A model generated the notes under the pieces. The model was not told the origin of the DNA. It worked only from the letters and a program-made list of their open reading frames with translations, and did no database searches. This document shows positions 1 through 12,118 of a DNA stretch of 64,000 bases, piece by piece. The stretch is from contig CM033738.1 of assembly GCA_019671005.1 (NCBI GenBank), positions 15,960,202-16,024,201 of the forward strand. Direction: 5' to 3'. The position numbers were made by a program, and so were the translations under genes. This DNA is from Hibiscus mutabilis (lineage: Eukaryota; Streptophyta; Magnoliopsida; Malvales; Malvaceae). Each line of letters starts with the position of its first letter. Within the stretch, counting starts at the first letter, position 1.

Positions 1-1771
1 ATATGTATGAATAGATATTACCTTGTCATCGTCCTTAGAGTATTTTTTTCTTAAATATTGACTCAAATCAATTAAAATATTACATGTGCATCGGGTTAAT
101 TAACATACATACACAATTAATTTTAATTCACCGTCACATGTTATTAATTAATATTTTAAATAATTAAAGACATGACAATAGATTAAGTTTATTTATGAAA
201 TTTAGAAACTCCACAACTAACATATCAAATAATTATCTAATAAAAATATATTTTTATTTTAATAGTAAAGACCAATTGATTAAGAAATTAACATATATCT
301 CATTCAAGAGCTTAAAATTCCATTTAAAATAGATAAAATAAATTTTTTTGTATATACATATACACAAATCTTGTGAATACTCATGTGTGAATTGTTCGAA
401 TTTTAAATACAACATTGTTAACAAGAATAACCAAAACTTTGAATATAGATAATAAAATTAGGCATAATGTCACAAAAATGCCCCTAACTTTTTACTAATT
501 TGTCACTTTGGCCCCTATTTTTGAAGCAATTTAACCCTCAACATTTTATTTTTGGTCAAAATAGCCTCTTTGCAGATGAAAACTGTTTGTTAACTAACAA
601 TAAACACTTGAAATGACTTGATAGAATGACACATCATCAGAAAAATAATTTTATATTTCATATAATTTAATAAAATTTTTTTTGACTGATGTGACATTCT
701 TTCGATTCAACACTTTTGTCTATATGAATCTGCCATGTCAGCGTGCACTGCTATATATGTTTAGATTCCCAAAAAACACACGAAACTGAGAAGAGGTTGT
801 TGCCGGTAAGTTTTGAAACTTAGTAAGTAGTATCGAAACTTTTTGGGGATCACATTCTTGTTGCAACCTAAAATGTTACAATAACACATAACATTTAAGG
901 TGGATAGTTAAAGTTTCGGAACTCTGATACATGTGCTGGAACCTGTAGATAAATATGTAAACCTAAATTGTTAGTAAATTTTGTGACAATAAATGTTAAC
1001 AGAAGATGTATCGGAATTTGATATAGGGTACCGAAACTTTCAGTTATGAAAGTAACATTTTAAGGTTAACACGTAACATTTAACGTTTTTCTCTTGGTTT
1101 TGGAACTTTTGTACATGTATGGGAACCTGTAGAGAAATGTGTAGACTACAAATGTTTAAAATCCTTTTAACAATACATGTTTGTATAGTACGTATCAGAA
1201 CGTACAAATCAGTACCGAAACTTGTTGTATAGTATGTTGAATGGATAAAATTAGACTTTGAAACCGTAAAAGTAAAGAAAATAGATAACATATTAGGTTG
1301 AAGCGCCAAGTATCAGAATTCATCAACGAGTATCGCAACCTAAACTAGATAAATATAATATTTTTAGTTTAACGATTCATATTTCCAGTTTTTTGTAAGT
1401 CTCGCAACTTACTTAGTCATTTCGGTACTGGTAGCGATTAAAGCCCTACCTGAAATGAGAATGGAACTATATTTGTTTAATAACATTTTAGGGTTAGAAC
1501 TCATTTTCCCATTGAAAATATAGAGAATCCTCTCCATTTGTAAAAATGTTCGGCTAGTGTAAAGGATCGAAACCTCAATTTATTTCCAACAATTTAGGTC
1601 TGTGACTGAATCTGTGCAGTCGTCTTGAAGTTTTTCCTTTTTGAACAAAGTGAAGGTAACAATTGAAACCCCAAGTTTGTTTATTTGAGAAATACTTGAA
1701 ATCTAGAGTTTGTGTTTCAAAATTTTGGTATGAAATTGCATTTCTTATTGGAGGAAATCTATTTAAACTGA
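1..1771. other. AT-rich flank without a gene
   Basis: No convincing coding region is seen. From about 790 to 1450 the sequence repeatedly carries short motifs such as TATCGAAAC, TTTTGAAACT and AAAATGTTAC. Similar motif-rich stretches lie at 30225-30560, 36560-36790 and 52425-52570. Such motif-rich, non-coding DNA is often the sub-terminal part of a DNA transposon, but no terminal inverted repeat could be fixed here. After removal of the inserted chromovirus this flank is contiguous with the sequence from 21943. Confidence 0.5.
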
Positions 1772-1776
1772 ATATT

Positions 1777-2787
1777 TGTAACGCCCTGATTTTGGGCCTA
1801 GGAGTTTTAGGGAAAGATTTAGTCGGTCTGGAGGACCGGGATTAGATATTCAAGTCGGATTCGAGATTTAAATTGGATTAAATATTTTTATTGAAGATAA
1901 AAATATGGAAAAATAGTCTAAAATCATTATTAAATATATAAATGATTTTGGTAAAAACAATTTTGGAAAATGAAACTCAGAAATGGGACATTTTGGGTTA
2001 GTGACCAAAATGCAAGTTTGCAAAACTGTTTTTAGTGACCGTTTTGAAAATGGGTCAAAACTTTGAATATTTAAGGATCTATTAATCCAAAAGGGTTTCA
2101 TCGGATTTCTCCCTTTAATTAACTATTTTTAATTAAGTTTTAAGAGGTAAAAATAAGGAGAGAATTAATTAAACACAATGAATGCTTTTAAAAGAATTTC
2201 ATGAAACTAATTTTGTAACTTCTTTTCTCCCAAATTCTCTCTAGCCAAACATATTTTCCAGCTTCAATTTCTTCAGTTAAAATTAGGATTTCAAAGAGTG
2301 TTTGATTTCCAATTGATTTCTAAAGCTTTTACATCAAATACTTATTATTTCTACCTTGATTTTCATGGTTTATAAAGCAATTAAGGGGAGAAATCAGCAT
2401 TGGAGGTAAGGATTCGTTCTTCTCCTCTAATGAAAGGTTCTTTATTGAAATCCCTAAGTTCTTTATCCATTTTATATGATTTGTATTGGGTTTTGATAAA
2501 TTAAACTCGGATTTATGGTTTAATTGACGATTTTTGATGAAAAATTGTAGAAATTTGTAGTGATATGTTTTTGCTGAGTTAAGAATTGGTTTATAACTTG
2601 ATTTTGATGTCTAAAATGATCATGAAGTGAGTTTTGATGATAGAACCCCGCAATCTAATGAATCTCTAATTTGTTAGATTGTTAGTTAAGAGTTTTTGAG
2701 GTGTTGTGGTTGATTATTGCTTGTTGGAGGTATAATGTTGTTTTAGGTTGTTGTTTGGATGTTAATTGATGTTATTTGAAGGTTGAG
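1777..2787 (+). repeat. Truncated 5' LTR of the chromovirus
   Basis: It is collinear with the 3' LTR from 18579 to about 19352 (same start, same GGGCCTAGGAGTTTT block). It differs by an extra ~200 bp around 2245-2450 and by the opposite orientation of a ~60-bp block (2167-2233 here, 18968-19020 there). It stops abruptly at GGTTGAG, where Athila LTR sequence begins. The remaining 2585 bp expected from the 3' LTR are absent. Confidence 0.9.
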
Positions 2788-3431
2788 GATCTCATAACTT
2801 CATCTATTTATCTAATATCGGGAGAGTTAGATTCAAGAAACGAATGAGTATGGTCTTTATTCAATCTATTGATGGTGAAAATTAATCCTACTTAGGAATA
2901 AGTTAAGGATTTCAACGGCTAAGAGGAGCGCAAGATTGTTTGTTGTTCACCCTTGATTCATGCAGGGATGTATTATCAAGGCATGCACAAATAGCTAGAG
3001 TTCCAACTTAGGGATAAGAAGAAACCATTGAAGAATGCTCTGCCGAACCTTGAAGTTGCTGCCCAGCCGCCCAAGTAGTTGTCCAGGCAACCGTCGATTA
3101 GTTTCCAAGGCAACCCCGCTGCGCAATTTGCCACGGCAACTGAGCTGCCCTTGCACTCTTTTACCAAGATGATCCAATCGGCTATCACTCCTCAACTCAC
3201 AATAACCTGGCCTATTCTCTCTCATTTGATTACATCTTCTTTTACTTATTTGCTTTCTAGTTTAGTTGTTAGTTAAACTCCTACAATTTTCTACTTGTGT
3301 TCTTTTACTTTTTACAGTGCAAGAGATTAGATTCTTGAAGTGGCACCAATTCATGTGGAGACGATATCTTTTATACTATAACTTGCGACGTGTACACTTG
3401 CACAATTGCGGAGCACTTATTACGCGCAACA
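2788..3431 (+). repeat. Athila copy 1, truncated 5' LTR
   Basis: This is a near-identical copy of 12971-13613. The first 852 bp of the LTR (equivalent to 12119-12970) are missing. The LTR ends in CAACA just before the primer site. It contains GTTGTCCAGGCAAC-type palindromes, which are perfect in the 3' LTR. Confidence 0.9.
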
Positions 3432-3437
3432 AGTTTT

Positions 3438-3455
3438 TGGCGCCGTTGCCGGGGA
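3438..3455 (+). promoter_or_regulatory. Primer binding site, tRNA-Asp type
   Basis: TGGCGCCGTTGCCGGGGA lies six bases after the 5' LTR. It is complementary to the 3' end of plant tRNA-Asp(GTC), the primer used by Athila-type elements for minus-strand DNA synthesis. The match appears perfect over 18 bases. Confidence 0.9.
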
Positions 3456-3549
3456 TTGGCAATAGCAACTTTGTTTTTATTTTCTTGCACTTTTTATTTT
3501 TCTTGTTTAAGATTCAAAGGGCTAACAAACTTTGGTTTTGCATTGGTAT

Positions 3550-5341
3550 ATGACCAAGGCGAGACCGATTACACCAGAATATCCCTTTGATCCAGAAATT
3601 GAACGAACCTTGCAAAGACTCAGACGAAGGTTAAAAGTAGCAATTTCTAATCAAGACGGCAATATGAATCAGGCTGTTCCAGAATGAGGAGTGATTCTTG
3701 CACGAAACAGAACTATTCGAGACTATCTTGAAGAAGATCTTGAAGGACTTAATCCAGGAGTTGTTACGCCTGAAATTGAAGCCGACCACTTTGAGTTAAA
3801 ACTGATGATGTTTAATATGATCAACATAATTGGTCAATTTGGCAGCTCAACAACTGAAGATGCACGACAACATCTTAAATCTTTCCTCGAGATTTGCAAT
3901 TCATTCAAAATACAAGAAGTCACCCCCGATGTTTTACGACTAAGATTATTCCCCTATTCACTGATAGATAGGGCAAAAGCATGGTTGAATAGTATTCCTG
4001 CCGGATCAATAAGATCTTGGACCGATCTTTGTCGTGATTTCCTTGCTCGATTTAATCCTACAAATTTGACTGATAAGCTTCGTAACGAAATTACTTCTTT
4101 TCGGCAGGCAGATGATGAATCCATGTACGAGGCTTGGGAGCAATATAGAGAACTTCTACACAAATGCCCCATACACGGATTCCCAGTGTGGACACAAGTA
4201 ACAATGTTTTACAACGCTATGAATACACCAACAAGGATGATGCTAGATGCCTCGGCAAACTGCATATTTCTAGATAAGTCGCCGGAGGAAGCAATGCAAA
4301 TTCTCAACTGGCTTGCCAAGAATGATTATCAATTCCCCTCTGCTAGAAGAGGAGGAGTTAGACGCCAAGCCACAATACATGAACTGGGATCATCAGACTC
4401 AATTTCGGCACAATTGGCCACTCTAACCAAGATTGTCCAGAACATGCAGAAACCAAACAACACACAGGAGGTCAAGGTAATGGATTCCTTTTTTGAGTTA
4501 TGTGGTGGTAACCATGATTTTTCTGAATGTATGCAGAATCTGGAATCTAGCTTTTATGTGGGGAATTACAACCGAAACAACAATGTGATGTCCAATACAT
4601 ACAATCCAGCTTGGAAGAAGCACCCGAATTTTTCATGGAGTAATCCCAACAATGCTCTAAACCAGAACAATCAGAATGCACAAGCATCAGGATTCTAGCA
4701 GAATATGCCACGGCAACAGTTGCCGCAGCAACAACTGACAACATCTAGTTCTTTGGAAAATTCTCTCAATGCTTTTATGTTGAAAACTGAATCTTATATG
4801 GCTGAGAATAGTAACTTCATAAAAAGAACTGATGCTTTTATTAACAGGATCGAGATGAGATTGCAAAACCAAGAGGCGGCAATCAAATCATTGGAAAATC
4901 AAGTCGGACAATTTGCTCAAAACCTGAATACTAGACCGCAAGGAGGTTTACCTAGCGATACTGAAGTCGCAAGAGGAACTGGCCATGAGCAATGTAAGGC
5001 GACCACCACTAGAAGTGGCTAACAACTTAAAGAGGCTCAAGCTCGCTCATCAAACAAAACTCCACAAAAAAGATCAAGACAAACTCAGCGGCAAAGCCTC
5101 AGATGCTGAACCAGGAATTGCCGCAGCAACCAGCAATAAGCATGTCTCGGCAACCGATGATAAGGATGCCGCGGCAACCAACGATAGGTACGCAACAGTA
5201 ACCCCAGTTGACAATGCTTCGACAACTCCAGTTGCCTCGGTAATGCCGTCGATCAGGTTCCAGACCAATGAAATGATCGAAGATATCCGACTTCCACCAT
5301 TATTCCCACAAAGGTTGAAGCGACAAAAGCAAGAATATTAA
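3550..5341 (+). pseudogene. gag: Athila copy 1 gag (nucleocapsid/capsid)
   Basis: Gag forms the particle that packages the element's RNA. The likely start is ATG at 3550 (MTKARP), giving an N-terminal DPEIERTL motif typical of Athila gag. The frame is interrupted by TGA at 3685 and TAG at 4696 but otherwise stays open to 5022. The capsid-like retrotransposon gag domain spans about 3800-4350, including the RAKAWLNS and FLARFNP motifs. A +1 shift then leads through a Thr/Ala-rich stretch (5100-5250), coded by repeats of the GTTGCC-GGCAAC motif, into the protease region after TAA at 5339. A CCHC knuckle is not obvious. Non-functional because of the stops. Confidence 0.85.
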
Positions 5342-6051
5342 TTCAAGAAGTTTCTTGATATCTTAAAGCAAGTCCACATCAACTTGCCATTGGTTGAAGC
5401 AATTGAACAAATGCCGAACTATGCCAAGTTTCTTAAAGACATTGTGTCCAAGAGAACAAGGCTAGGAGAGTTTGAAACAGTTGCCGCAACAGAGGGATGC
5501 ATGGCCATGTTGCACAATCGCATGCCACCCAAGTTGAAGGATCCCGGAAGTTTCACAATACCTTATTCCATCAGAAACGACTGTGTTGGGAAAGCATTAT
5601 GTGACCTTGGAGCAAGCATAAACTTGATGCCTAAATCGATTTTCCAGAAACTGGGAATCGGGAAGGCAAGACCTACAACAATTATGCTATAGCTAGCCGA
5701 CAGATCCTATGTGCATCCAGAGGGAACAATCGAAGACATACTGGTAAAAATTGATAAATTTATTTTCCCGCTAATTTTATTGTTTTGGATTGTGAAACAG
5801 ATGAACATGCACCTATCATTCTCAGGAGAGCATTCCTAGCGACAGGGAGAACCTTGATTGATGTTGAAAATGGAGAACTCACAATGAGGGTGAATGACCA
5901 GCAAGTTAAACTAAATGTGTTCCAAACACTAAGGCATGCTGATGATCCGGAAGAATGCCAACTTCTTCATGCCAGAGCAGAGTTTAACTTCGACGAGGAA
6001 TTTAGTTGCCTTGGTAACTACATTGCCGATCAAGAGGAACCTGAGGAGTAG
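5342..6051 (+). pseudogene. Athila copy 1 aspartic protease region
   Basis: The retroviral-type protease would cleave the Gag-Pol polyprotein. The conserved run LVEAIEQMPNYAKFLKD, GEFETV and then CDLGASINLMP around 5600-5630 is the characteristic Athila protease block, in which DLG replaces the usual DSG/DTG. A TAG at 5690 and a frameshift near 5770 separate the N-terminal part from the C-terminal part (5785-6051), which has RRAFLATGRTLIDVENGELT. Inactive because it is split over two frames. Confidence 0.85.
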
Positions 6052-6099
6052 AAGAACCGATCGATGAGGAACAACAAGAAGAGGCAAATTGGTTAGTCA

Positions 6100-7822
6100 A
6101 TCGACCATGTACATACTTTGAACCACTAGATTACTCAGGTAAGGAAGGTAAACTCAAAAAGCCCTCAATTGAACGACCACCGATTCTTGAGTTGAAACAG
6201 TTGACAGGGCAACTAAAATATGCTTACTTGGGAACCGATAATATATTGCTTGTAATTATTTCCTCTAAGTTACAGCCTGAGTAGGAAAGAAGCTGATCAA
6301 AATGTTGATGTTACACAATAAGGCAATAAGGTGGACAATTGCCGACTTGACGGAATTAGCTCGGCAGTGTGCATGCACAAGATTTTGTTGGAAGATGATC
6401 ACAAACCTTCGATTGAGGCCTAGAGGAGACTGAATCATGCCATGAAAGAGGGTGTAATGAAAGAAATCATCAAGTGGCTTGACGCCAGCATCATATACCC
6501 TATCTCGGATAGTACATGGGTAAGTCCGATACAATGTGTATCAAAAAAAAGGAGGTATAACAGTGGTAAGTAATGAAAACAATGAACTCATTCCAACCAG
6601 GACTATGACCGGTTTGAGGGTTTGTATGGATTATCGAAAGCTAAACAAAGCCACTAGGAAAGATCACTTCCCATTACCCTTTATTGATCAAATGCTTGAC
6701 CGTCTTGCAAGTAAACTCTTTTATTATTTTCTTGATGGTTATTCAGGTTACAATCAAATTGCCATAGCACCAGAAGATCAAGAAAAGACAACCTTCACAT
6801 GCCCATACGGTACTTATGCTTTTCGAAGGATACCGTTCGGATTGTGTAATGCCCCGGCAACCTTCTAAAGATGCATGATGGCACTCTTTTTAGACATGGT
6901 CTAAGACTTCCTTGAGATCTTCATGGATGATTTTTCCATTTTTGGTAATGACTTCGACAGTTGCCTCGACAATTTAGAGAATGTGTTGGCAAGATGTGAA
7001 GAAATCGATTTAGTCCTTAATTGGGAGAAGTTCCATTTTATGGTAGATGAAGGAATAGTGCTCAGCCACAAGATTTCATCCAAGGGAATTGAAGTAGACA
7101 AAGCCAAGGTGGACGTGATCGAAAGATTACCCTCACCAAGTTCGGTTAAAGGAATCCGAAGCTTTCTTGGACATGCAGGTTTTTACAGGAGGTCCATTCA
7201 TAATTTTTCTAAAATTACTAAACCCTTGTGCAATTTGCTTGAACAGGATAAAGTCTTCAATTTTGATGATTCTTGCGCCCAAGCATTCGAAACCCTAGAG
7301 GAAAAGCTTGCCTCGGCACCCATTGTCATTCCACTAGATTGGACGCTACCTTTTGAGCTTATGTGTGATGCAAGTGATTTTACGATAAGAGCAGTCCTAG
7401 GCCAACGCACAGGTAAGACCTTTCATGTGATATACTACGCTAGTAAAACTCTTAATAGTGCTCAAGTGAATTACACAACAACAGAGAAAGAGTTACTAGC
7501 CGTAGTTTTCGCATTTGACAAGTTCCGATCCTATTTGATTCATACAAATGTAATTGTCCATACGAACCATTCGAAAATTAAGTATCTATTTGCTAAAAAG
7601 GATGCCAAACCTCGTTTGATTCGTTGGATATTACTTTTACAAGAGTTTGACATTGAAATTAAGGACAAGAAAGGAATAAAAAATCAAGTGGCCGATCACT
7701 TATCACGCTTAGAACACAATAGGGAGGAGAACGCGGATTTAGAGATATGCGATGCATTCCCGGATAAACCATGGATGCGCATGCCTCGGAAACCCTTGAT
7801 GCACATGCCGCGACAACTCTAG
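6100..7822 (+). pseudogene. pol: Athila copy 1 reverse transcriptase and RNase H
   Basis: The region copies element RNA into DNA and removes the RNA strand. The 6060-6535 segment is badly broken (the lead-in KYAYLG and MHKILLEDD are still visible). From 6536 one frame runs to 7822 with only TAA at 6866 and 6901. RT motifs are CMDYRKLNKAT, LPFIDQMLDRL, DGYSGYNQI, PFGLCNAPATF and the catalytic FMDDFSIFG near 6923, so both aspartates of MDD are kept. RNase H shows LMCDASDF, TTEKELLAVVFAFDKF, and VHTNHSKIKYL where the family has Asp in the DHS position. Ends ADHLSRLEH. Confidence 0.92.
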
Positions 7823-9166
7823 ACGCGCACCCCTCGGCAACCATAGAAGTAGTTGCCACGGTAACACATGCCTCGACAATACCCTGGTATGCGGATTTAG
7901 TTAATTTCCTTATTTATGGTATTTTACCTTATGGCCTTACTCACCAAGGGAAGAAGCGGTTCCGCCATGATGCTAAGCATTACTTTTGGGACGAACCTAT
8001 TTTGTTTAAACAATATGCAGATCAGGTTATACGTCGATGTGTCCCTGAAGAGGAGCAGCAGAATGTTCTCCGACAATGCCATTCTTCACCCTATAGAGGA
8101 CATTTTGGAGGAACTCATACCGTGGCCAAGTTTTACAATCCGGTTTGTATTGGCCAACACTGTATAAAGATGCCCAAGAGTTTTACAAGCAATGTGATCG
8201 TTGCCAGAGGACGGGCAATATCTCTAGACGACATGAGATGCCGCTCCAAAACATTATCGAGGTGGAATTGTTCGATGTATGGGGGATTGATTTTATAGGA
8301 CCTTTCCCCTCTTCATTCGGCAACCTCTACATTCTACTTGTCATCGACTACGTGTCTAAATGGGTTAAGGCAGCTACAGTTCCCACCAACGATTCTAAGA
8401 TAGTGCAACGATTCTTACAGAAAAACATATTTACACGGTTTGGGATGCCGAGAGCAATTATCAGTGATGAAGGCAAGTACTTCGTAACAAACTCATCGCC
8501 AAGATGTTACAACGCTTTGGTGTATCTCACAAGATTGCCACGGCATATCACCCACAAACCAATGGGCAAGCAGAAATTTCCAACCGGGAATTGAAGGGTA
8601 TACTCGAGAAAGTTGTAAATCCCTCTAGGAAGGATTGGTCAGTAAGACTAGATGACGCACTTCGGGCATATCGCACTGCATTCAAAACACCCTTAGGTAT
8701 GTCTCCCTTTTGACTTGTCTATGGAAAAACATGCCATCTACCAGTGGAAATCGAACACAAGGTATATTGGGCAATCAAGACCGTGAATATGGATTGGGAA
8801 AATGTCGGGCAAAAGTGTTTGTTGGACCTCAACTAGATAGAAGAATTCTGTGCACTCACCTATAACAATGCACGAATCTACAAGGAGAAAACAAAGCAAT
8901 GGCATGATAAGAAACTATTGCCGCGACAATTCATGTCAGGGCAACTAGTTCTCTTATTCAATTCTAAACTGAAACTTTTCTCGGGAAAACTGAAATCAAG
9001 ATGGTCGAGACCATTCGAAGTTGTCAAACTATTCTCCCATGGTGCCGTGATAATCAAGTCCATCACTGACGAACATGAATTCAAAGTTAAAGGACAAAGA
9101 TTGAAGCACTACAACGGTGCCCATGTGGAACGTAACAAAGAAGTGGTCACCTTAGGAGATGCATGA
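7771..9166 (+). pseudogene. Athila copy 1 integrase
   Basis: Integrase joins the cDNA to host DNA. Reading needs at least three frames (7771-8130, 8145-8510, 8504-9166). It starts with the repetitive MDAHASETLDAHAATT stretch, followed by PWYADLVNF and the zinc-binding part (RRCVPEEEQQ, CDRCQRTGNISRRHEMP). The catalytic core shows D in WGIDFIGPFP, D in ISDEGKYF (usually SDGG) and E in NGQAEISNRELK. TGA at 8711 and TAG at 8836 interrupt the C-terminal part, which ends in KLKSRWSRPFEVV and a terminal LGDA. Non-functional, but every core domain is visible. Confidence 0.9.
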
Positions 9167-9774
9167 GCATGTTCTCCTTTCGATATTTTCTTTTTCTTTT
9201 TTAGAACTATTTTTTATTATTATTTAATTTTGGTTATTTTTTCTTTTCATGATATATATATATTTTTTTAAGATTAAAAATATACATTTTTCTTTCATAT
9301 TTATCTAATTGTTTTTAAATTTTAAGTTTAAGAATTTCTTTGCATATCTTTATTTATTTTCTATTATTAGTTTATCTTTAATTTTAATCCTTATTTTATT
9401 TGTTTTTGAATTGTAGGAAAAGAGTTCAAGATAAAGAGGAATTTGATTCAAGAAGGAAACTTCTTCAACAAGGAAATTAATGGGCTAAATCTAGGGCTTA
9501 TATTAAGCCTCCAACTTACCCTAAATAAACCCTACATAGCCGGCCAAACACTTCCCCTTCCCTAAATCCCCTAGCCGTCACCTTCCCCCAAATCAAAACC
9601 CTTGTTTTATTTCTTTCCAATTAATCCCACCCACCATATTTACTACATATCTTTTCTATTTAACCCATCACCCTTAACTTCCAAGAAACCTATTCCTACT
9701 TTTCATCTTGCAACTCTTTAGTTTCTTTTGCTTTCTATTCTTTGTTTTTACCAAACTCACCACCAAGATAATCC
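9167..9774 (+). other. Athila copy 1 spacer between pol and the second ORF
   Basis: About 600 bp of AT-rich, T-rich DNA. A TTTTTGAATTGTAG|GAAAAG run at about 9401-9421 looks like a splice acceptor. This would suit expression of the downstream ORF from a spliced RNA, as proposed for other Athila elements, but no donor was fixed. Confidence 0.4.
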
Positions 9775-11300
9775 ATGGAATCCAAAACCAAATTTTTGGT
9801 TCATCCATGTTCCTCCAAAGAACCAAGATACAAGAAGTTTGCTACACCGGTGGTTCAAGAAAGATTTCACTCCAAGTTTGAAAGCCGAAAGATTTGCGAA
9901 GAACAAGGCTTTGAATACTCAAACTCTCATCAAGATTTCGGCCTTGAACCATTCATCTTCGAAAGGATTGCACGTCAAAAGTGGCAAATCTTTTGCCATC
10001 AATCGGAACCGGGTAACATCTCATGGGGTAAGAGAATTCTATGCTCATTCACCTAAATTGGATAATCCTTATGTTTTTTTCGTGACAAGGTTATACTCAT
10101 AAGCCCCAAAAACATCAACACCTTTTACGGGCTCTACATTGAGAAGGACGAGCATCAAGCCTTTGTTGATCAACTCACACCTAAGAAACTCAATAAGGTG
10201 CTTCAAGAACTCACTCTACCGGGAACTCATTGGAACGACGGTAAATACAAGGGCATGGTAAATCACCTTCGGCTTAAACCTGAGGCAAAAATTATGGAAT
10301 AAGTTTGTTAAAACTTCTTTAACGCCCACCACACACAATAATGCAGTTGATACACCTCATCTTTTGCTTGTACATTCTATCATGCATAATCACATCATTA
10401 ATATTGGAAAAATTATTTGTGATGAGATTTTTATATGTAGCAAAAAGGCAAGGGTTCTCTTTTCTTCCCTTGCTTAATTTCCAATCTTTGCAAGGAGATG
10501 CATGTCCCAAGTGAGTCCGCTGATGAAAAGGCCCTACCAAAGTCCAGTTGGAATCGAGCACAAATCTGAAAGCTAATGGGAGAGGCACTGGTAAAATCCC
10601 CAACGCCTTCAGTTGCCGCGGCAACTCCTGACGCCTTGGCAACCCCTAATGCCCAAGCAACTAATGCCCATGCAACTCGGCTAGCAACCCAGGACAACTT
10701 GAAGTAGTCTTACAACCGTTGGCGAACTGCCTTAGGCAAATTGAAGACCGGAAACTAATGTTCATGCGGTACATAAAGGATCACAACAATGCCATCACCC
10801 AAGTCATCCTGGAAAAGTACCCGGACAGCAGCGTGCCGTTCCCAATCTTTCCTGCCGAAATCCTTGCCACGACAACCAATGAAGCAGTTACCACGGAAAC
10901 CACAACAGATGATGCCACGACAACCTACACCGCGCCTGCCCAAACAGTTGCCACGGTAACCAACACTGAAGATGACGTGGTAACCAAAGCTAAAGACGCC
11001 TCGACAACCACTGTAAAAGCCAAAGGTAAAACACCTATGCCCGAATCAACTCGTACTGAATCACTGTCTGATTTTTCAGATTCAGACGAGTCCTCCAGCG
11101 CACCAACAAAGAAAGCACCAATCGAATCCTCCAAGCCTAAGCGAAAAGCCAATGACAATGAAGAAGACGATGAGGACAACCCTGTACGAGGATCAATTCC
11201 ACCATCGGCAAAAAGGAAGCAAGCACCACGTTCAAGCAAAAGAATCAAGACACTGACCAAAAAGAAACTAATCATCTACGACAACGAACTCTCGGAGTAA
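9775..11300 (+). pseudogene. Athila copy 1 second ORF (plant transposon protein domain, env-like position)
   Basis: Athila elements carry an extra ORF after pol in the place of a retroviral env; its role is unknown. Here it begins with ATG at 9775 (MESKTKFLVHP). Several shifts follow, through REFYAHSPKL near 10040, THWNDGKYKGMVNHL near 10230, AVDTPHLLLVHSIMHNHIINIG near 10340 and SLFFPCLISNLCKEM near 10470, which are hallmarks of the Pfam-type putative plant transposon protein domain. The last open stretch (10719-11300) is Thr/Ala-rich, acidic and Ser-rich, and ends with a basic KRK/KRIK/KKK cluster resembling a nuclear-localisation signal. Pseudogene, by at least two shifts and several stops. 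Confidence 0.75.
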
Positions 11301-12118
11301 GTCCTCGTTTGCATTTTACTTTTCTTTATTTTTATTTTTCTTTGTTGCATGCATTGAGGACAATGCCTCACTCGAGTTTTGGGGGATTGTTATTAGTTAG
11401 TTACCATGTTTAGTTGCATCCATCTTAAGTATTGCATTTAGGATACATAAATTGCTTGCCATGCCTTTAGTTTGAACAAGAATTGCCTAGATTTGATGAA
11501 TATCCGATGATGACTTTGCCAATGTACTTAATTGATAGAACTTTTTATTCTAGGATAAACATGGAAACACTTAGAATCATACTATGATGCTAAACTTGAT
11601 GAAACACTGTGTGGCTTGATTGATTTAAGGAATTCTAGCGAACTTAGGTTGATAGTTAAAAAATTGGGGGATTAGAATAAAAATTGGATGAATGCTAGAG
11701 GTGCCCAAAATTGGCTCTAGTATGTGCTAAAAATTGATCGCTAGAGGTGCCCAAAACCGGCTTTAGTCGAATAAATAAATTAACTTAAGAAAACTAAAAA
11801 CAAAACACTAGAGGTTCCCGAAACCGGATCTAGTTAAAACATGTTAAAAGAACCCAATGAAGTAATTTGAAAACCTCATGTTTGCATAGAATCCGAAAAA
11901 TCAACTTGCACACAACTCCGCACACACTCACAAGCATTATAGTTTGATTTCGAGTAACTCCTAAGTTTTCTGAAAAAATGAAAAGCCAATCATACTTTGT
12001 GCCACGGTTTTGAGAATTGAAATCAAGTTCAAAGCTAAGTTTGTGAAAATTGAAGTCTTGGCGGGTAATTATTAGTTTTCATTGCTTGAGGACAAGCAAT
12101 AGTTCAAGTTTGGGGGTG
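11301..12118 (+). other. Athila copy 1 3' untranslated region with polypurine tract
   Basis: Non-coding. It contains CATTGAGGACAATG followed by TTTTGGGGG at about 11350-11390, and the second, true polypurine tract AGTTTGGGGG (12107-12116) after CTTGAGGACAAG, immediately before the LTR. Three 26-bp CTAGAG...CTCTAG units lie at 11695-11833 and are listed separately. Confidence 0.7.
11695..11833 (+). repeat. Three CTAGAG-loop-CTCTAG hairpin repeats
   Basis: Copies lie at 11695-11720, 11741-11766 and 11808-11833. Each is 26 bp: CTAGAG, a 14-base loop near GTGCCCAAAACCGG, then CTCTAG, CTTTAG or ATCTAG. The first has perfect 6-bp arms, the others one mismatch. They lie in the 3' UTR upstream of the polypurine tract. 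Confidence 0.75.

Noticed and set aside
10925..11275. Minus-strand ORF opposite the Athila second ORF
   Set aside because: A shadow of the Ser/Thr-rich plus-strand frame; low-complexity composition keeps it open.
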